Source of the DNA: Mesorhizobium sp. dw_380
GTDB lineage: Bacteria; Pseudomonadota; Alphaproteobacteria; Rhizobiales; Rhizobiaceae
Direction: 5' to 3'
Assembly (NCBI RefSeq): GCF_018588885.1
Contig: NZ_JAFFIW010000008.1
Location: 124,001 to 188,000 of the forward strand
Length of the DNA stretch: 64,000 nt
Shown piece after piece: positions 56,574-64,000 of the stretch. A program made the translations under genes and the position numbers. Below the pieces are notes generated by a model, which had not been told where the DNA came from, did not search any database, and worked only from the letters and a program-made list of their open reading frames with translations. Position 1 is the first letter of the stretch. Every line of letters begins with the position of its first letter.

Positions 56574-56587
56574 ATTTTGGTCAAAAT
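56574..56587. promoter_or_regulatory. Perfect 14-bp inverted repeat upstream of hemA
   Basis: ATTTTGGTCAAAAT consists of ATTTTG and CAAAAT around GT, 61 to 74 bases before the hemA ATG within the 278-bp gap to galE. It resembles neither the full FNR site nor the Irr box as I know them, so the regulator is open. The rest of the gap holds only promoters. Confidence 0.5.
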
Positions 56588-56791
56588 GCCACGCCCCGCA
56601 CCTGTTTCTAACGGTGGCGGATCGTGGCCTATTCCCACTTCACGATACGCTCTGTGGATCACTTTTGTTTCAGCACGATGCCACATCACGTGAACGCCGG
56701 TAACCAGGGTTGTAATGGCCCAGCGGCGAGGTTTCCAGTAAGGCGGGGGTGAGACAGTTTCCGATAAATCTTGGAAAAAGCGAGGACGTGC

Positions 56792-57787
56792 ATGACGGTT
56801 CTAGTGACAGGCGGCGCCGGCTATATCGGCAGCCATATGGTCTGGGAATTGCTGGATGCGGGCGAGAGCGTGGTCGTTCTCGACCGCCTGTCCACCGGCT
56901 TCGAATGGGCGGTGGCGCCGGAGGCAAGGCTGGTCGTCGGCGATGTCGCCGACAAGGAATTGGTCGGCGGCGTCATCAGGGACAATCATGTCGACGCGAT
57001 CATCCATTTCGCCGGCTCCATCGTGGTTCCGGAATCGGTAGCCGACCCGCTCGGCTACTACGAGAACAACACCTGCAAGACCCGCACGCTGATCGAGACC
57101 GCGGTGCGCGAGGGCGTGCCCAATTTCATCTTTTCCTCGACCGCCGCCGTCTATGGCGGCGCCGGGCTGGAGCCGGTACGCGAAGATGCCCGCCTGGCAC
57201 CCGAATCGCCCTATGGCCTGTCCAAGCTGATGAGCGAATGGATGCTGCGCGATGCCGCGATCGCGCACGGACTTCGCTACACCGCCCTGCGCTATTTCAA
57301 CGTCGCCGGCGCCGATCCGAAGGGCCGTACCGGCCAGTCGACGCCGGGCGCCACCCATCTGATCAAGGTTGCCTGCGAGACGGCGCTCGGCAAGCGCCCG
57401 TTCATGCAGGTGTTCGGCACCGATTACCCGACGCCGGACGGGACCTGCATGCGCGACTACATCCATGTCAGCGACCTGGCGGCGGCGCATCGCCTCGCCC
57501 TGCAACGGCTGCGCGCCGGCGGCGCCAGCCTCGTCGCCAATTGCGGCTACAGCCATGGCTATTCGGTGCTCGAGGTCATCGACAGCGTGCGGCGCGCCTT
57601 CGGTCATGACTTCGAGGTCAAGATGGGCGACCGGCGTCCCGGCGATGCGGCGGCGGTGGTCGCCAATTCGGATCTCGCTCGCGCCGAACTCGGCTGGACC
57701 CCGCAGCGCGACGATCTCGACCAGATCGTTGCCGATGCGCTGGCCTGGGAACGCATCCTGACCGGCAAGAACTCCGCGCGCGGCTGA
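56792..57787 (+). CDS. galE: UDP-glucose 4-epimerase
   Basis: Interconverts UDP-glucose and UDP-galactose for exopolysaccharide and lipopolysaccharide synthesis. The 331-residue short-chain-dehydrogenase-fold protein shows the NAD loop VTGGAGYIGSHMV, Ser/Thr and Tyr-x-x-x-Lys catalytic residues in FSSTAAVYGG and SPYGLSKLMSE, and substrate-site YFNVAGADPKGRTGQ. ATG 56792 follows GAGGACGTGC. It is divergent from hemA and 103 bases upstream of the D-amino-acid dehydrogenase gene. Confidence 0.93.
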   Translation: MTVLVTGGAGYIGSHMVWELLDAGESVVVLDRLSTGFEWAVAPEARLVVGDVADKELVGGVIRDNHVDAIIHFAGSIVVPESVADPLGYYENNTCKTRTLIETAVREGVPNFIFSSTAAVYGGAGLEPVREDARLAPESPYGLSKLMSEWMLRDAAIAHGLRYTALRYFNVAGADPKGRTGQSTPGATHLIKVACETALGKRPFMQVFGTDYPTPDGTCMRDYIHVSDLAAAHRLALQRLRAGGASLVANCGYSHGYSVLEVIDSVRRAFGHDFEVKMGDRRPGDAAAVVANSDLARAELGWTPQRDDLDQIVADALAWERILTGKNSARG

Positions 57788-57890
57788 GCGGGGTTACCCG
57801 AGGGCTCGCAAGGCGTGCGGCGAAGCGCTATGGAAGGCGTTCGCGGTGAAGCGTGAAGGCGCTGGCCGCGGAGAGCTTTTGGGGGATGGC

Positions 57891-59141
57891 ATGAAGATAA
57901 CGGTGCTCGGGGCCGGCGTTGTCGGAACGGCGGCCGCCTATTATCTGGCCGCGGACGGCCATGAGGTCACCGTGATCGAGCGCCATGCGGCGCCGGCGCG
58001 CGGCACCAGCCAGTCGAATGCCGGCCTGGTGTCGCCGGGCGACGCCACCGCCTGGGCCTCGCCGGCGGCGCTGAAGACCTTTTTGCGCGGGCTCTACAAT
58101 CATGATCTCGGCATTAAGGTGCGGCTGCGCTTCGATCCTTATTTCCTTGCCTGGAGTTTGCGCTTCCTGCGTCAGTGCACGAAAGAGCGCCTGCGCGCCA
58201 ACAGCCAGGTCAAGCTGCGCCTGGCACTTTATTCGCGCGACTGCATCAACGCCATCTCCGCCGACACCGGCATTCATTATGACGAGCGCAAGAAGGGCAT
58301 CCTCTATTTCTTCCGCTCGCAGCACAGCCTCGACACCGGCACCGACAATTACCGCTATCTGGCCGAGCATGGCTTGCCGATCGAGATCGTCGGCCGCGAC
58401 CGGCTGGTCGAGCTTGAACCGGGCCTTGCCGGCGTGAGGGAAAAGATTGCCGGCGGCGTCTATTCGCCGATCGACCAGACCGGTGACTCCCGTCAGTTCG
58501 TCGAAAGGCTCGCCGCTCAAGCCGCCGAAAAGCTCGGTGTGAAGTTCCTCTACGGCACGACGGTCGAGGGCCTCGACATCGAGGGCGACCGGGTGCGCGC
58601 GGTAATGACCTCGGCCGGACCGATTGCCGGCGATGCCGTGGTCATCTCGATGGGGCCGGAAAGCGGCCTGCTCGGCCGCCGCTACGGAATCGACCTGCCC
58701 GTCTACCCGGTGAAGGGTTACACCGCGACTATACCCCTGGAGGATGAGAGCAAGGGGCCAACCATGGGCGGCGCCGACGAGGACCAGCTGATCGCCTATT
58801 CCAGGCTGGGCAACCGGCTGCGGCTCGCTTCGACCGCCGAATTCACCGGCTTCGACCGCACGCATAGGCCGAGCGACTTCGCCGCCATGTTCAGAACCGG
58901 CAAGGATCTGTTCCCCGGTGCCTTCGACGAGAAGAAAGCCGAACTCTGGGCCGGCCTGCGGCCGATGATGCCGAACTCCGTGCCGGTCATCGGCCAGGCG
59001 CGCTACAAAAACCTCTATCTCGACACCGGCCATGGCCATGTCGGCTGGACCATGGCCTGCGGCTCGGGAAAATTCCTCGCCGACCTCGTCGCCGGGCGAA
59101 AGCCGGAGATCGATCCGCAAGGGCTGGTCTACGTCAACTGA
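57891..59141 (+). CDS. dadA: D-amino-acid dehydrogenase (small subunit, DadA-like)
   Basis: FAD enzyme that oxidises D-amino acids to 2-oxo acids with electrons going to the respiratory chain. The 416-residue sequence has the dinucleotide motif ITVLGAGVVGTAAAYYLAAD, HEVTVIERHAAPARGTSQSN, NAGLVSPGD and the C-terminal LDTGHGHVGWTMACGSGKFL. ATG 57891 follows GGGGGATGGC. The racemase fusion gene 360 bases downstream on the same strand suggests a shared D-amino-acid pathway, though the gap between them carries an opposite-strand small gene. Confidence 0.92.
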   Translation: MKITVLGAGVVGTAAAYYLAADGHEVTVIERHAAPARGTSQSNAGLVSPGDATAWASPAALKTFLRGLYNHDLGIKVRLRFDPYFLAWSLRFLRQCTKERLRANSQVKLRLALYSRDCINAISADTGIHYDERKKGILYFFRSQHSLDTGTDNYRYLAEHGLPIEIVGRDRLVELEPGLAGVREKIAGGVYSPIDQTGDSRQFVERLAAQAAEKLGVKFLYGTTVEGLDIEGDRVRAVMTSAGPIAGDAVVISMGPESGLLGRRYGIDLPVYPVKGYTATIPLEDESKGPTMGGADEDQLIAYSRLGNRLRLASTAEFTGFDRTHRPSDFAAMFRTGKDLFPGAFDEKKAELWAGLRPMMPNSVPVIGQARYKNLYLDTGHGHVGWTMACGSGKFLADLVAGRKPEIDPQGLVYVN

Positions 59142-59148
59142 AGGAGCA

Positions 59149-59412
59149 CTAATCGTCGTGTTGGCACCGAGTCCATTCGCCCTGCACCCATTCGGCAAGC
59201 CATCCGCGCTCAAGCTGGCCGATCTGTGCCAGGTTGTCCTGCCTGGCGGTCAGATGGCTGAGACCGACGACCTCGAAATCCCCGCAGTCTGCGGGGTGAT
59301 CATGTTCGCCGCACGTCAGTTGCCACTCACCATCGGAATGATGAATGACCAGCGTCACTGGCCTCTCCGATCGAAAGACGTGCCCACATACAATTGCTCT
59401 GGTTTCCGACAT
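59149..59412 (-). CDS. Small conserved protein between dadA and the racemase gene
   Basis: An 87-residue protein on the opposite strand to its neighbours. It contains two cysteines within CGHVF and LTCGEHDHPADCGD, then VVGLSHLTARQDNLAQIGQL and a Trp-rich end GWLAEWVQGEWTRC. From memory this resembles a small conserved family (pattern ERPV.LV.H.DG.WQ.xCG). The Cys/His spacing could bind a metal. Its stop lies seven bases from the dadA stop. It was called because of this pattern and its good start at 59412. Confidence 0.6.
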   Translation of the reverse strand: MSETRAIVCGHVFRSERPVTLVIHHSDGEWQLTCGEHDHPADCGDFEVVGLSHLTARQDNLAQIGQLERGWLAEWVQGEWTRCQHDD

Positions 59413-59502
59413 CGAGACCCGTCACTGCACCAGTTTGACAAATATTTGACGACGATATGGACGATGCATCCGACTGACAGATGCAGCAACCCTGAGTGAA
59501 AA

Positions 59503-61329
59503 ATGTCCGGTCCGCAAGTCGCCATCGACCTTGGCCGCATCGAGCGCAACGCCCGCACTATCGTCGACCGCTGCGGCCTGTCGGGCATCAAGGTGTTTGG
59601 CGTCACCAAGGGTACTTGCGGCATGCCGCAGGTGGCGCGCGCCATGCTGCGCGGCGGTGTCACCGGCATCGCCGAATCGCGCTTCGAGAACATCCGCCGG
59701 CTGCGCGACAGCGGCATCAACGCGCCGATCATGCTGCTGCGCAGCCCGCCGATGGCGCGTGTCGAGGAAGTGGTGCGCACCGTCGACATCAGCCTGCAGT
59801 CGGAACTGGCCACCATTCGCGAAATCGCCCGCATCGCCGAGCGCATGGGCCGCGTCCACGACATCATGCTGATGATCGATCTCGGCGATCTCCGGGAAGG
59901 TATCTGGCCGAACGACCTGATCCCCACGGTCGAGCAGATCCTGGCACTCAAGGGCGTCCGCATTGCCGGCATCGGCACCAATCTCGGCTGCTTCGGCGCC
60001 ATCATGCCGACGCCGGAAAACCTTGGACAGCTCGTCGCCCATGCCTACAAGACCGAGCGTCTGTCCGGCAAAAGCCTCGACTGGATCTCGGGTGGCGCCT
60101 CGTCGTCGCTGCCGCTGCTGCTCGACGGCAAGCTGCCCGCCGGCATCAACAATCTCAGGGTCGGCGAGGCGATCCTGCAAGGCGGCGTCGAGACCTTCCG
60201 CGATGCGCCATGGGCTGAACTCGAACCGGATGCCTGCCGGCTGACCAGCGATATCATCGAGGTCAAGCTCAAGCCGTCACGGCCGATCGGCGAGTCCGGC
60301 TACGACGCTTTCGGCAACCAGCCGGTCTTCCCGGACGAGGGCGACAGGCTGCGCGCCATCGCCAATATTGGCCGCGAGGACGTGCTGGTCGAAGGGCTTA
60401 CGCCGATCGCCAAGGGGGTGCGGGTGCTCGGCGCCTCCAGCGACCATCTCCTGCTCGACGTTCAGGACGCCGATCCGCCGCCCGCCGTCGGCGATCGCGT
60501 CGCCTTCCGCATGAGCTATGGCGCCATGCTGCTGGCGATGACCTCGGAATATGTCGAAAAAGCCCCGATGCACGACGTCGCGGATTTTTCCGGCCGCAAG
60601 ATGGTATCAATCTCGGCAGAACGGGAAGCCACTGGCATCCTGGCCCGGGAGGGCACAGGCGCGCGGCTGGAGGCGATGGGTTTCGACGTCGTCGAACTGG
60701 CCGATATTGAGCGGCCGCCCTCGGGACTGATCCGGCTCGCCGCCGGCGCCGACCGCCGCATCGCGCACAAGGCGCTGACCGCAACGGCGCGCGCGACCCA
60801 TTCCTTCGGCCTGATCTGGATCGATTCCATCGCCGCCCTGCTGCCCGAGGATGAGGACGGCATCGACCTGCCGGAGGGCTCGGTGCTGGCACGCAGCCTC
60901 GGCCTCGACCACAAGGCGGGCGCGCTGCAGCCGCAGCTGTCGCCGGAAAATGTCGTCATTGTCGGCCTGCGCCATGCTGATCCGGCCGAGGCGAGGGTGC
61001 TGAAGGATTCGCGTGTCTCGGCCTTCACCATGACCGACATTGACGCCATGGGCATGCGCGACCTGATGCATGAGGCGATCCGCATCGCCACTTCGGGCAC
61101 GCAAGGTTTTCACGTCAGCTATTCGCCGACAGCCACCGAATTCGCCGGCTGGGCAGCCGGCTCAGGCGGGCTGACGGTACGCGAAACGCACCAGGCGATG
61201 GAGGCGATCGCGCTCTCCGGCGGTCTGCTGTCGATGGATGTCTCGGGCCTGACCGCGGATCTTGAGCCTCGGATCGGTACCGACTTGATCAACTTTGTCA
61301 TGTCGGCCTTCGGCAAGCGGATCCTCTGA
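59503..61329 (+). CDS. Ornithine-racemase-like PLP enzyme fused to a degenerate arginase-like domain
   Basis: A 608-residue two-domain protein. Residues 1-350 are an alanine-racemase-fold PLP domain closest to the ornithine racemase (Orr) type: Schiff-base Lys in VFGVTKGTCGMPQVARAM, GIGTNLGCFGAIMPTPENL, ISGGASSSLPLL and INNLRVGEAIL. From about 367 to the end the pattern of a ureohydrolase (arginase/agmatinase) appears at normal spacing: GADRR in place of GGDHS, WIDSIAA in place of WxDAHxD, IVGLRHADPAEARVL, HVSYSPTATE in place of SxDxDxxDP, and GGLTVRE. Most manganese ligands are lost, so this half is probably not catalytic and may bind arginine, ornithine or a similar ligand. Confidence 0.85.
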   Translation: MSGPQVAIDLGRIERNARTIVDRCGLSGIKVFGVTKGTCGMPQVARAMLRGGVTGIAESRFENIRRLRDSGINAPIMLLRSPPMARVEEVVRTVDISLQSELATIREIARIAERMGRVHDIMLMIDLGDLREGIWPNDLIPTVEQILALKGVRIAGIGTNLGCFGAIMPTPENLGQLVAHAYKTERLSGKSLDWISGGASSSLPLLLDGKLPAGINNLRVGEAILQGGVETFRDAPWAELEPDACRLTSDIIEVKLKPSRPIGESGYDAFGNQPVFPDEGDRLRAIANIGREDVLVEGLTPIAKGVRVLGASSDHLLLDVQDADPPPAVGDRVAFRMSYGAMLLAMTSEYVEKAPMHDVADFSGRKMVSISAEREATGILAREGTGARLEAMGFDVVELADIERPPSGLIRLAAGADRRIAHKALTATARATHSFGLIWIDSIAALLPEDEDGIDLPEGSVLARSLGLDHKAGALQPQLSPENVVIVGLRHADPAEARVLKDSRVSAFTMTDIDAMGMRDLMHEAIRIATSGTQGFHVSYSPTATEFAGWAAGSGGLTVRETHQAMEAIALSGGLLSMDVSGLTADLEPRIGTDLINFVMSAFGKRIL

Positions 61330-62706
61330 TCAGCCCTGCGCTTCGATCGCCACGCTCCAGGCGCTGGCATAGTCCGCCCAGGCCCCGTCGGTCGGCGGTT
61401 CAACGCGCTCGCCCTTGCCGTGCGCCGAGACCTGATCCGATGCGAGGAGTGCGGCGCCGATGCTGGTGCCGGTGGCGGCCTCCGAGGCGACGACGGCACG
61501 TGCGGTCGCTGCTGCCAGCATGCCGACAAACAAACGGTTGCGGGCGAAAGGCCCTTCGACAATGGTCGGGCCGTCGGCGCCGATCAGGTCGAGGCAGATC
61601 GCCGTCATCAGCGCCAGATAGAACGAGACGGCGGCAAAGCGCTGGCCGTCGTTGATGCCGTCGTCGTCAAGCCATGTCGCGGCATGGTGCGGAAACGGTC
61701 CCGACCCGCGCTGGGTCGAGGGCAGCAGCATTGTCTTTCGCGTCAGTACGGTACTGATGTCGTCTTCGGTCCAGTTCTCCGGCTGGCCTTCTGTCAGCAA
61801 CGAAAATTCGCGGCCACCCATGAAGCGGGCCGAGGGAACGGGATCACCGAGCGCGTTGACATTGACCAACGTGTCGCGCGCCGGGTCGAGCGTGACCGCC
61901 TTACCGCCGACCGCCATCGACACCACCCAGGTGCCGGTCGAGACGACCGAGAAGGGTGGCGCGTCGGACAGGAGATGCGGCAGCAGCGAGGCGTTGGAAT
62001 CGTGCAGCCCGCAAAAGACAGGGATTCGCGGATCGAGGCCTGTGTGCGCCGCAAGCGCGGGCAGGATCGGGCCAAGGCGGTCCCTGGCCGGCCGCACCGG
62101 CGCCATCAGGCCGCGCCATTCCATATCGTCGACCAGCGATGAGAAATCCGCTTTCCACGGGTCCCACAGATCGGTGTGGCAGCCGAGCGAGGTCACCTCG
62201 TTGGCGGTGACCCCGGTCAGGCGCAGCGCCCAGTATTGCGGGTACATCAGCATCGCGGCGGCCTTGGCGAACTCCATCGGGAAGCTCTTCTGCTGCCAGA
62301 AGAACTGCGCGCCGAGATTGAGGCCGAGCGGCAGGCGCGGCGTGCCGGTCTCGGCAAAGGGCGGCCGGATTGCGTCATAGTCCGCCGCCAGCCTGTCGGG
62401 GCCATCGAACTCATAGTCGAGCACCGGCAGCACCAGTTCGCCCGCGGCATCGACCAGCGCGCCCGTCGCGCCGTGGGTGGTGATCGATATGGCGTCGATG
62501 CGCTGTTCGCGGTTGAGGCCGGCAAGACTATCGAGGATGAACGCCCACAGTCCCTCGACATCGTGATGCGGGTAGGGCGCCTGCCGCACCGGCGCATTCG
62601 CCATGCGGCGCAGCGCAACCTCGCTCAGCGTCAAGAGGTCGACCAGCGCCACCTTGGCGTTGGTCTTGCCGATGTCGATGACGGCAATGTGGCGCGGGGC
62701 ACTCAT
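61330..62706 (-). CDS. rhaK: FGGY-family sugar kinase, probable rhamnulokinase-type RhaK
   Basis: Carbohydrate kinase of 458 residues. The N-terminal phosphate loop is [17 protein letters not shown], the sugar-binding region includes [12 protein letters not shown] and [16 protein letters not shown], and the ATP site includes [14 protein letters not shown]. It follows rhaU with an ATGA overlap (62706-62703). The order permease-mutarotase-kinase equals the end of the Rhizobium leguminosarum rhaRSTPQUK operon, where RhaK is needed for rhamnose uptake and use. It is convergent with the racemase gene; the stops abut at 61329/61330. Confidence 0.88.
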   Translation of the reverse strand: MSAPRHIAVIDIGKTNAKVALVDLLTLSEVALRRMANAPVRQAPYPHHDVEGLWAFILDSLAGLNREQRIDAISITTHGATGALVDAAGELVLPVLDYEFDGPDRLAADYDAIRPPFAETGTPRLPLGLNLGAQFFWQQKSFPMEFAKAAAMLMYPQYWALRLTGVTANEVTSLGCHTDLWDPWKADFSSLVDDMEWRGLMAPVRPARDRLGPILPALAAHTGLDPRIPVFCGLHDSNASLLPHLLSDAPPFSVVSTGTWVVSMAVGGKAVTLDPARDTLVNVNALGDPVPSARFMGGREFSLLTEGQPENWTEDDISTVLTRKTMLLPSTQRGSGPFPHHAATWLDDDGINDGQRFAAVSFYLALMTAICLDLIGADGPTIVEGPFARNRLFVGMLAAATARAVVASEAATGTSIGAALLASDQVSAHGKGERVEPPTDGAWADYASAWSVAIEAQG

Positions 62707-63020
62707 GCCATGTGGAACACGGTTTCCAGCGGCTCGGCCACCGGCTCGTTGTCCGGCTTGGTCTCCATAAGGTCGGCCATGTCTGCCCACCAGCGCTGCA
62801 TCACCGGATGCCCCGGCAATTCGTCCATGCCGTGGTCGTCGCGCCGCCACAGCACGCCAAACAGGATGTTGGTTTCCGCATCGAGATGGATCGAGTAGTC
62901 GGACACGCCGGCCTGCTTAAGCAGCGCGACCAGAGAAGGCCAGATCTCGTCGTGGCGATTCTTGTACTCGGCTTTCATGCCGGGCCTGAGCTTCATCCTG
63001 AATGCGTATTTCTCTGCCAT
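62703..63020 (-). CDS. rhaU: L-rhamnose mutarotase
   Basis: Interconverts alpha and beta anomers of L-rhamnose. The 105-residue ferredoxin-like-fold protein shows [20 protein letters not shown] (catalytic His), [20 protein letters not shown] and the C-terminal [17 protein letters not shown]. Its ATG overlaps the permease stop by one base (TGATG) and its stop overlaps the kinase ATG, so the three are translationally coupled. The name follows R. leguminosarum; E. coli calls the same function rhaM. Confidence 0.93.
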   Translation of the reverse strand: MAEKYAFRMKLRPGMKAEYKNRHDEIWPSLVALLKQAGVSDYSIHLDAETNILFGVLWRRDDHGMDELPGHPVMQRWWADMADLMETKPDNEPVAEPLETVFHMA

Positions 63021-64000
63021 CAGCGTCCTCCGCGCAGCCGTCGCCAGACGATCGGCAGGGCGATGACAATGATCAGCAGCAGGCCGATGAAGATCGACAT
63101 GACGATGCCGGGCACGTTGAGCAGGCCGAGCCCGAAGGTCACCAGCCCCATGATGAAGGCGGCGAGCACGACGCCGACAATGCTGCCGGCACCGCCCAAA
63201 ATGCTGACGCCGCCGAGCACCACCATGGTGATGACTTCCAGCTCGTAGCCCTGCGCGATCGACGGCCGCGTCGAGCCCAGCCGCGAGGTGATCAGCACCG
63301 AGGCGATGCCCGACATCAGCCCGGTCAGGCAGAACAGGATGAATTTGATGCGGCCGACGCGCACGCCGGAAAACTGTGCAGCGACCGGATTGTTGCCGAT
63401 GGCAAAGACACGGCGGCCGAAACTCGTGCGATGCAGCAGGAACCAGTAGACGACGGCCGCGACGAGGAAGAGCACCAGTTCGAACGACACCACCCACCAG
63501 ACATAGCCTTGGCCGAAGAAAGCGAAGCTTTCGGGATAGCCCTTATAGGCTTGGTCGCCGAGGATGATGAAGGCGGTGCCGCGAAACAGGCTCATCGTGC
63601 CGATTGTGACGACGATGGAGGGCAGGCCAAGCCTTGTCACCAGCAGCCCGTTGAAGGCACCGCAGCCGAGCCCGACGACGATGCCGATCAGCACCAGCAC
63701 CGGCGTGCCGGCGCCGGCCTGCACGGCCATACCCATCATGGTCGAGGCCAGCGCGATGATCGCGGCCACCGACAGGTCGATCTCGCCCGATATGATCAGC
63801 AGCGCCATGGCAAAGGCGATCAGACCCTTCTCGGTGAAATTGAAGGTCAGGTCTGACAGCGAATAGGGGTCGAGGAAATAGGGAGAAGCGAAGCTGTTGA
63901 TGGCGAAGATAGCGATAGCCACCACGACCAGCAGCGCTTCCCAGGAAAAGATCGCCGAAGAGAGCGGCTTGTCGAGCCGGTCGGGGATACGGCGCGGGGC
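63020..64000 (-). CDS. rhaQ: Rhamnose ABC transporter permease, 5' end outside window
   Basis: Inner-membrane permease of the ribose/rhamnose class. The frame is open to the window edge; 326 residues are visible starting [13 protein letters not shown], so only a few residues are missing. Hallmarks are [57 protein letters not shown] and [19 protein letters not shown]. In R. leguminosarum rhaP, rhaT, rhaS and rhaR lie further upstream, and they may lie beyond the window here. Confidence 0.9.
   Translation of the reverse strand, partial: APRRIPDRLDKPLSSAIFSWEALLVVVAIAIFAINSFASPYFLDPYSLSDLTFNFTEKGLIAFAMALLIISGEIDLSVAAIIALASTMMGMAVQAGAGTPVLVLIGIVVGLGCGAFNGLLVTRLGLPSIVVTIGTMSLFRGTAFIILGDQAYKGYPESFAFFGQGYVWWVVSFELVLFLVAAVVYWFLLHRTSFGRRVFAIGNNPVAAQFSGVRVGRIKFILFCLTGLMSGIASVLITSRLGSTRPSIAQGYELEVITMVVLGGVSILGGAGSIVGVVLAAFIMGLVTFGLGLLNVPGIVMSIFIGLLLIIVIALPIVWRRLRGGR

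Overview
The window is GC-rich, densely packed chromosomal DNA from an alphaproteobacterium of the order Hyphomicrobiales, most like Mesorhizobium (Phyllobacteriaceae). This placement rests on a class I lysyl-tRNA synthetase, GcrA with clustered GANTC sites, a SAM-II riboswitch before metZ, C4-pathway 5-aminolevulinate synthase, the chvE-gguABC/gbpR sugar locus, a rhaQ-rhaU-rhaK end of a rhizobial rhamnose operon, and small dispersed palindromes of rhizobial type. The genus is inferred from family knowledge, since no database search was possible. Coding is almost continuous. There is no phage, insertion sequence, CRISPR array or plasmid module.

Layout. 1-3.5 kb: end of a thiolase gene, a fused hydratase/3-hydroxyacyl-CoA dehydrogenase, and a truncated thioesterase remnant. 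3.6-7.3 kb: S24 regulator, nuclease-like secreted protein, lysK, TerB-like protein. 7.3-10.7 kb: solute-binding protein and a LuxR/LuxI quorum-sensing pair whose synthase is translationally coupled to a crotonase. 10.8-15.1 kb: phosphate and ion genes (ppk2, phoR, phoU, a CorA-type channel) with no pst transporter and no phoB. 15.2-24 kb: housekeeping block gcrA, argD, argF, hslO, apaG, a GT21 glycosyltransferase, metZ with its SAM-II riboswitch, and dCTP deaminase. 24-30.7 kb: gguC-gguB-gguA-chvE (one strand) with divergent gbpR. 30.8-37.5 kb: a small Arg-rich exported protein, a sulfotransferase, tRNA-Gly(CCC), an acyltransferase and a gtrB-gtrA-membrane glycosyltransferase operon, together a cell-surface modification block. 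37.7-41.7 kb: a two-component system, a lipoprotein, an Omp25-like porin and a small membrane protein. 41.8-46.9 kb: HDAC-like hydrolase, MATE exporter, pyrD, DUF952 protein, a periplasmic coiled-coil protein and a NarL-type regulator. 46.9-53.2 kb: MFS exporter and methyltransferase with divergent TetR, then a 1162-residue transporter-like hybrid histidine kinase. 53.5-57.8 kb: mscL, aminotransferase, hemA, galE. 57.9-61.3 kb: D-amino-acid dehydrogenase, a small conserved protein and a racemase fused to a degenerate arginase-like domain. 61.3-64 kb: rhaK, rhaU, rhaQ (cut by the window edge).

How the genes work together. ChvE/GguAB import sugars under GbpR control. RhaQ/U/K belong to rhamnose uptake and phosphorylation. 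PhoR, PhoU and PPK2 handle phosphate signalling and polyphosphate. LuxR/LuxI/crotonase probably make and sense one specific acyl-homoserine lactone. The sulfotransferase, acyltransferase and Gtr genes decorate surface polysaccharide.

Most unusual items: the racemase/pseudo-arginase fusion beside a D-amino-acid dehydrogenase; a 53-bp tandem duplication that creates an 18-codon relay ORF between gtrA and the next gene; two tandem palindromes between luxR and luxI; and a phoR-phoU cluster without pst or phoB.
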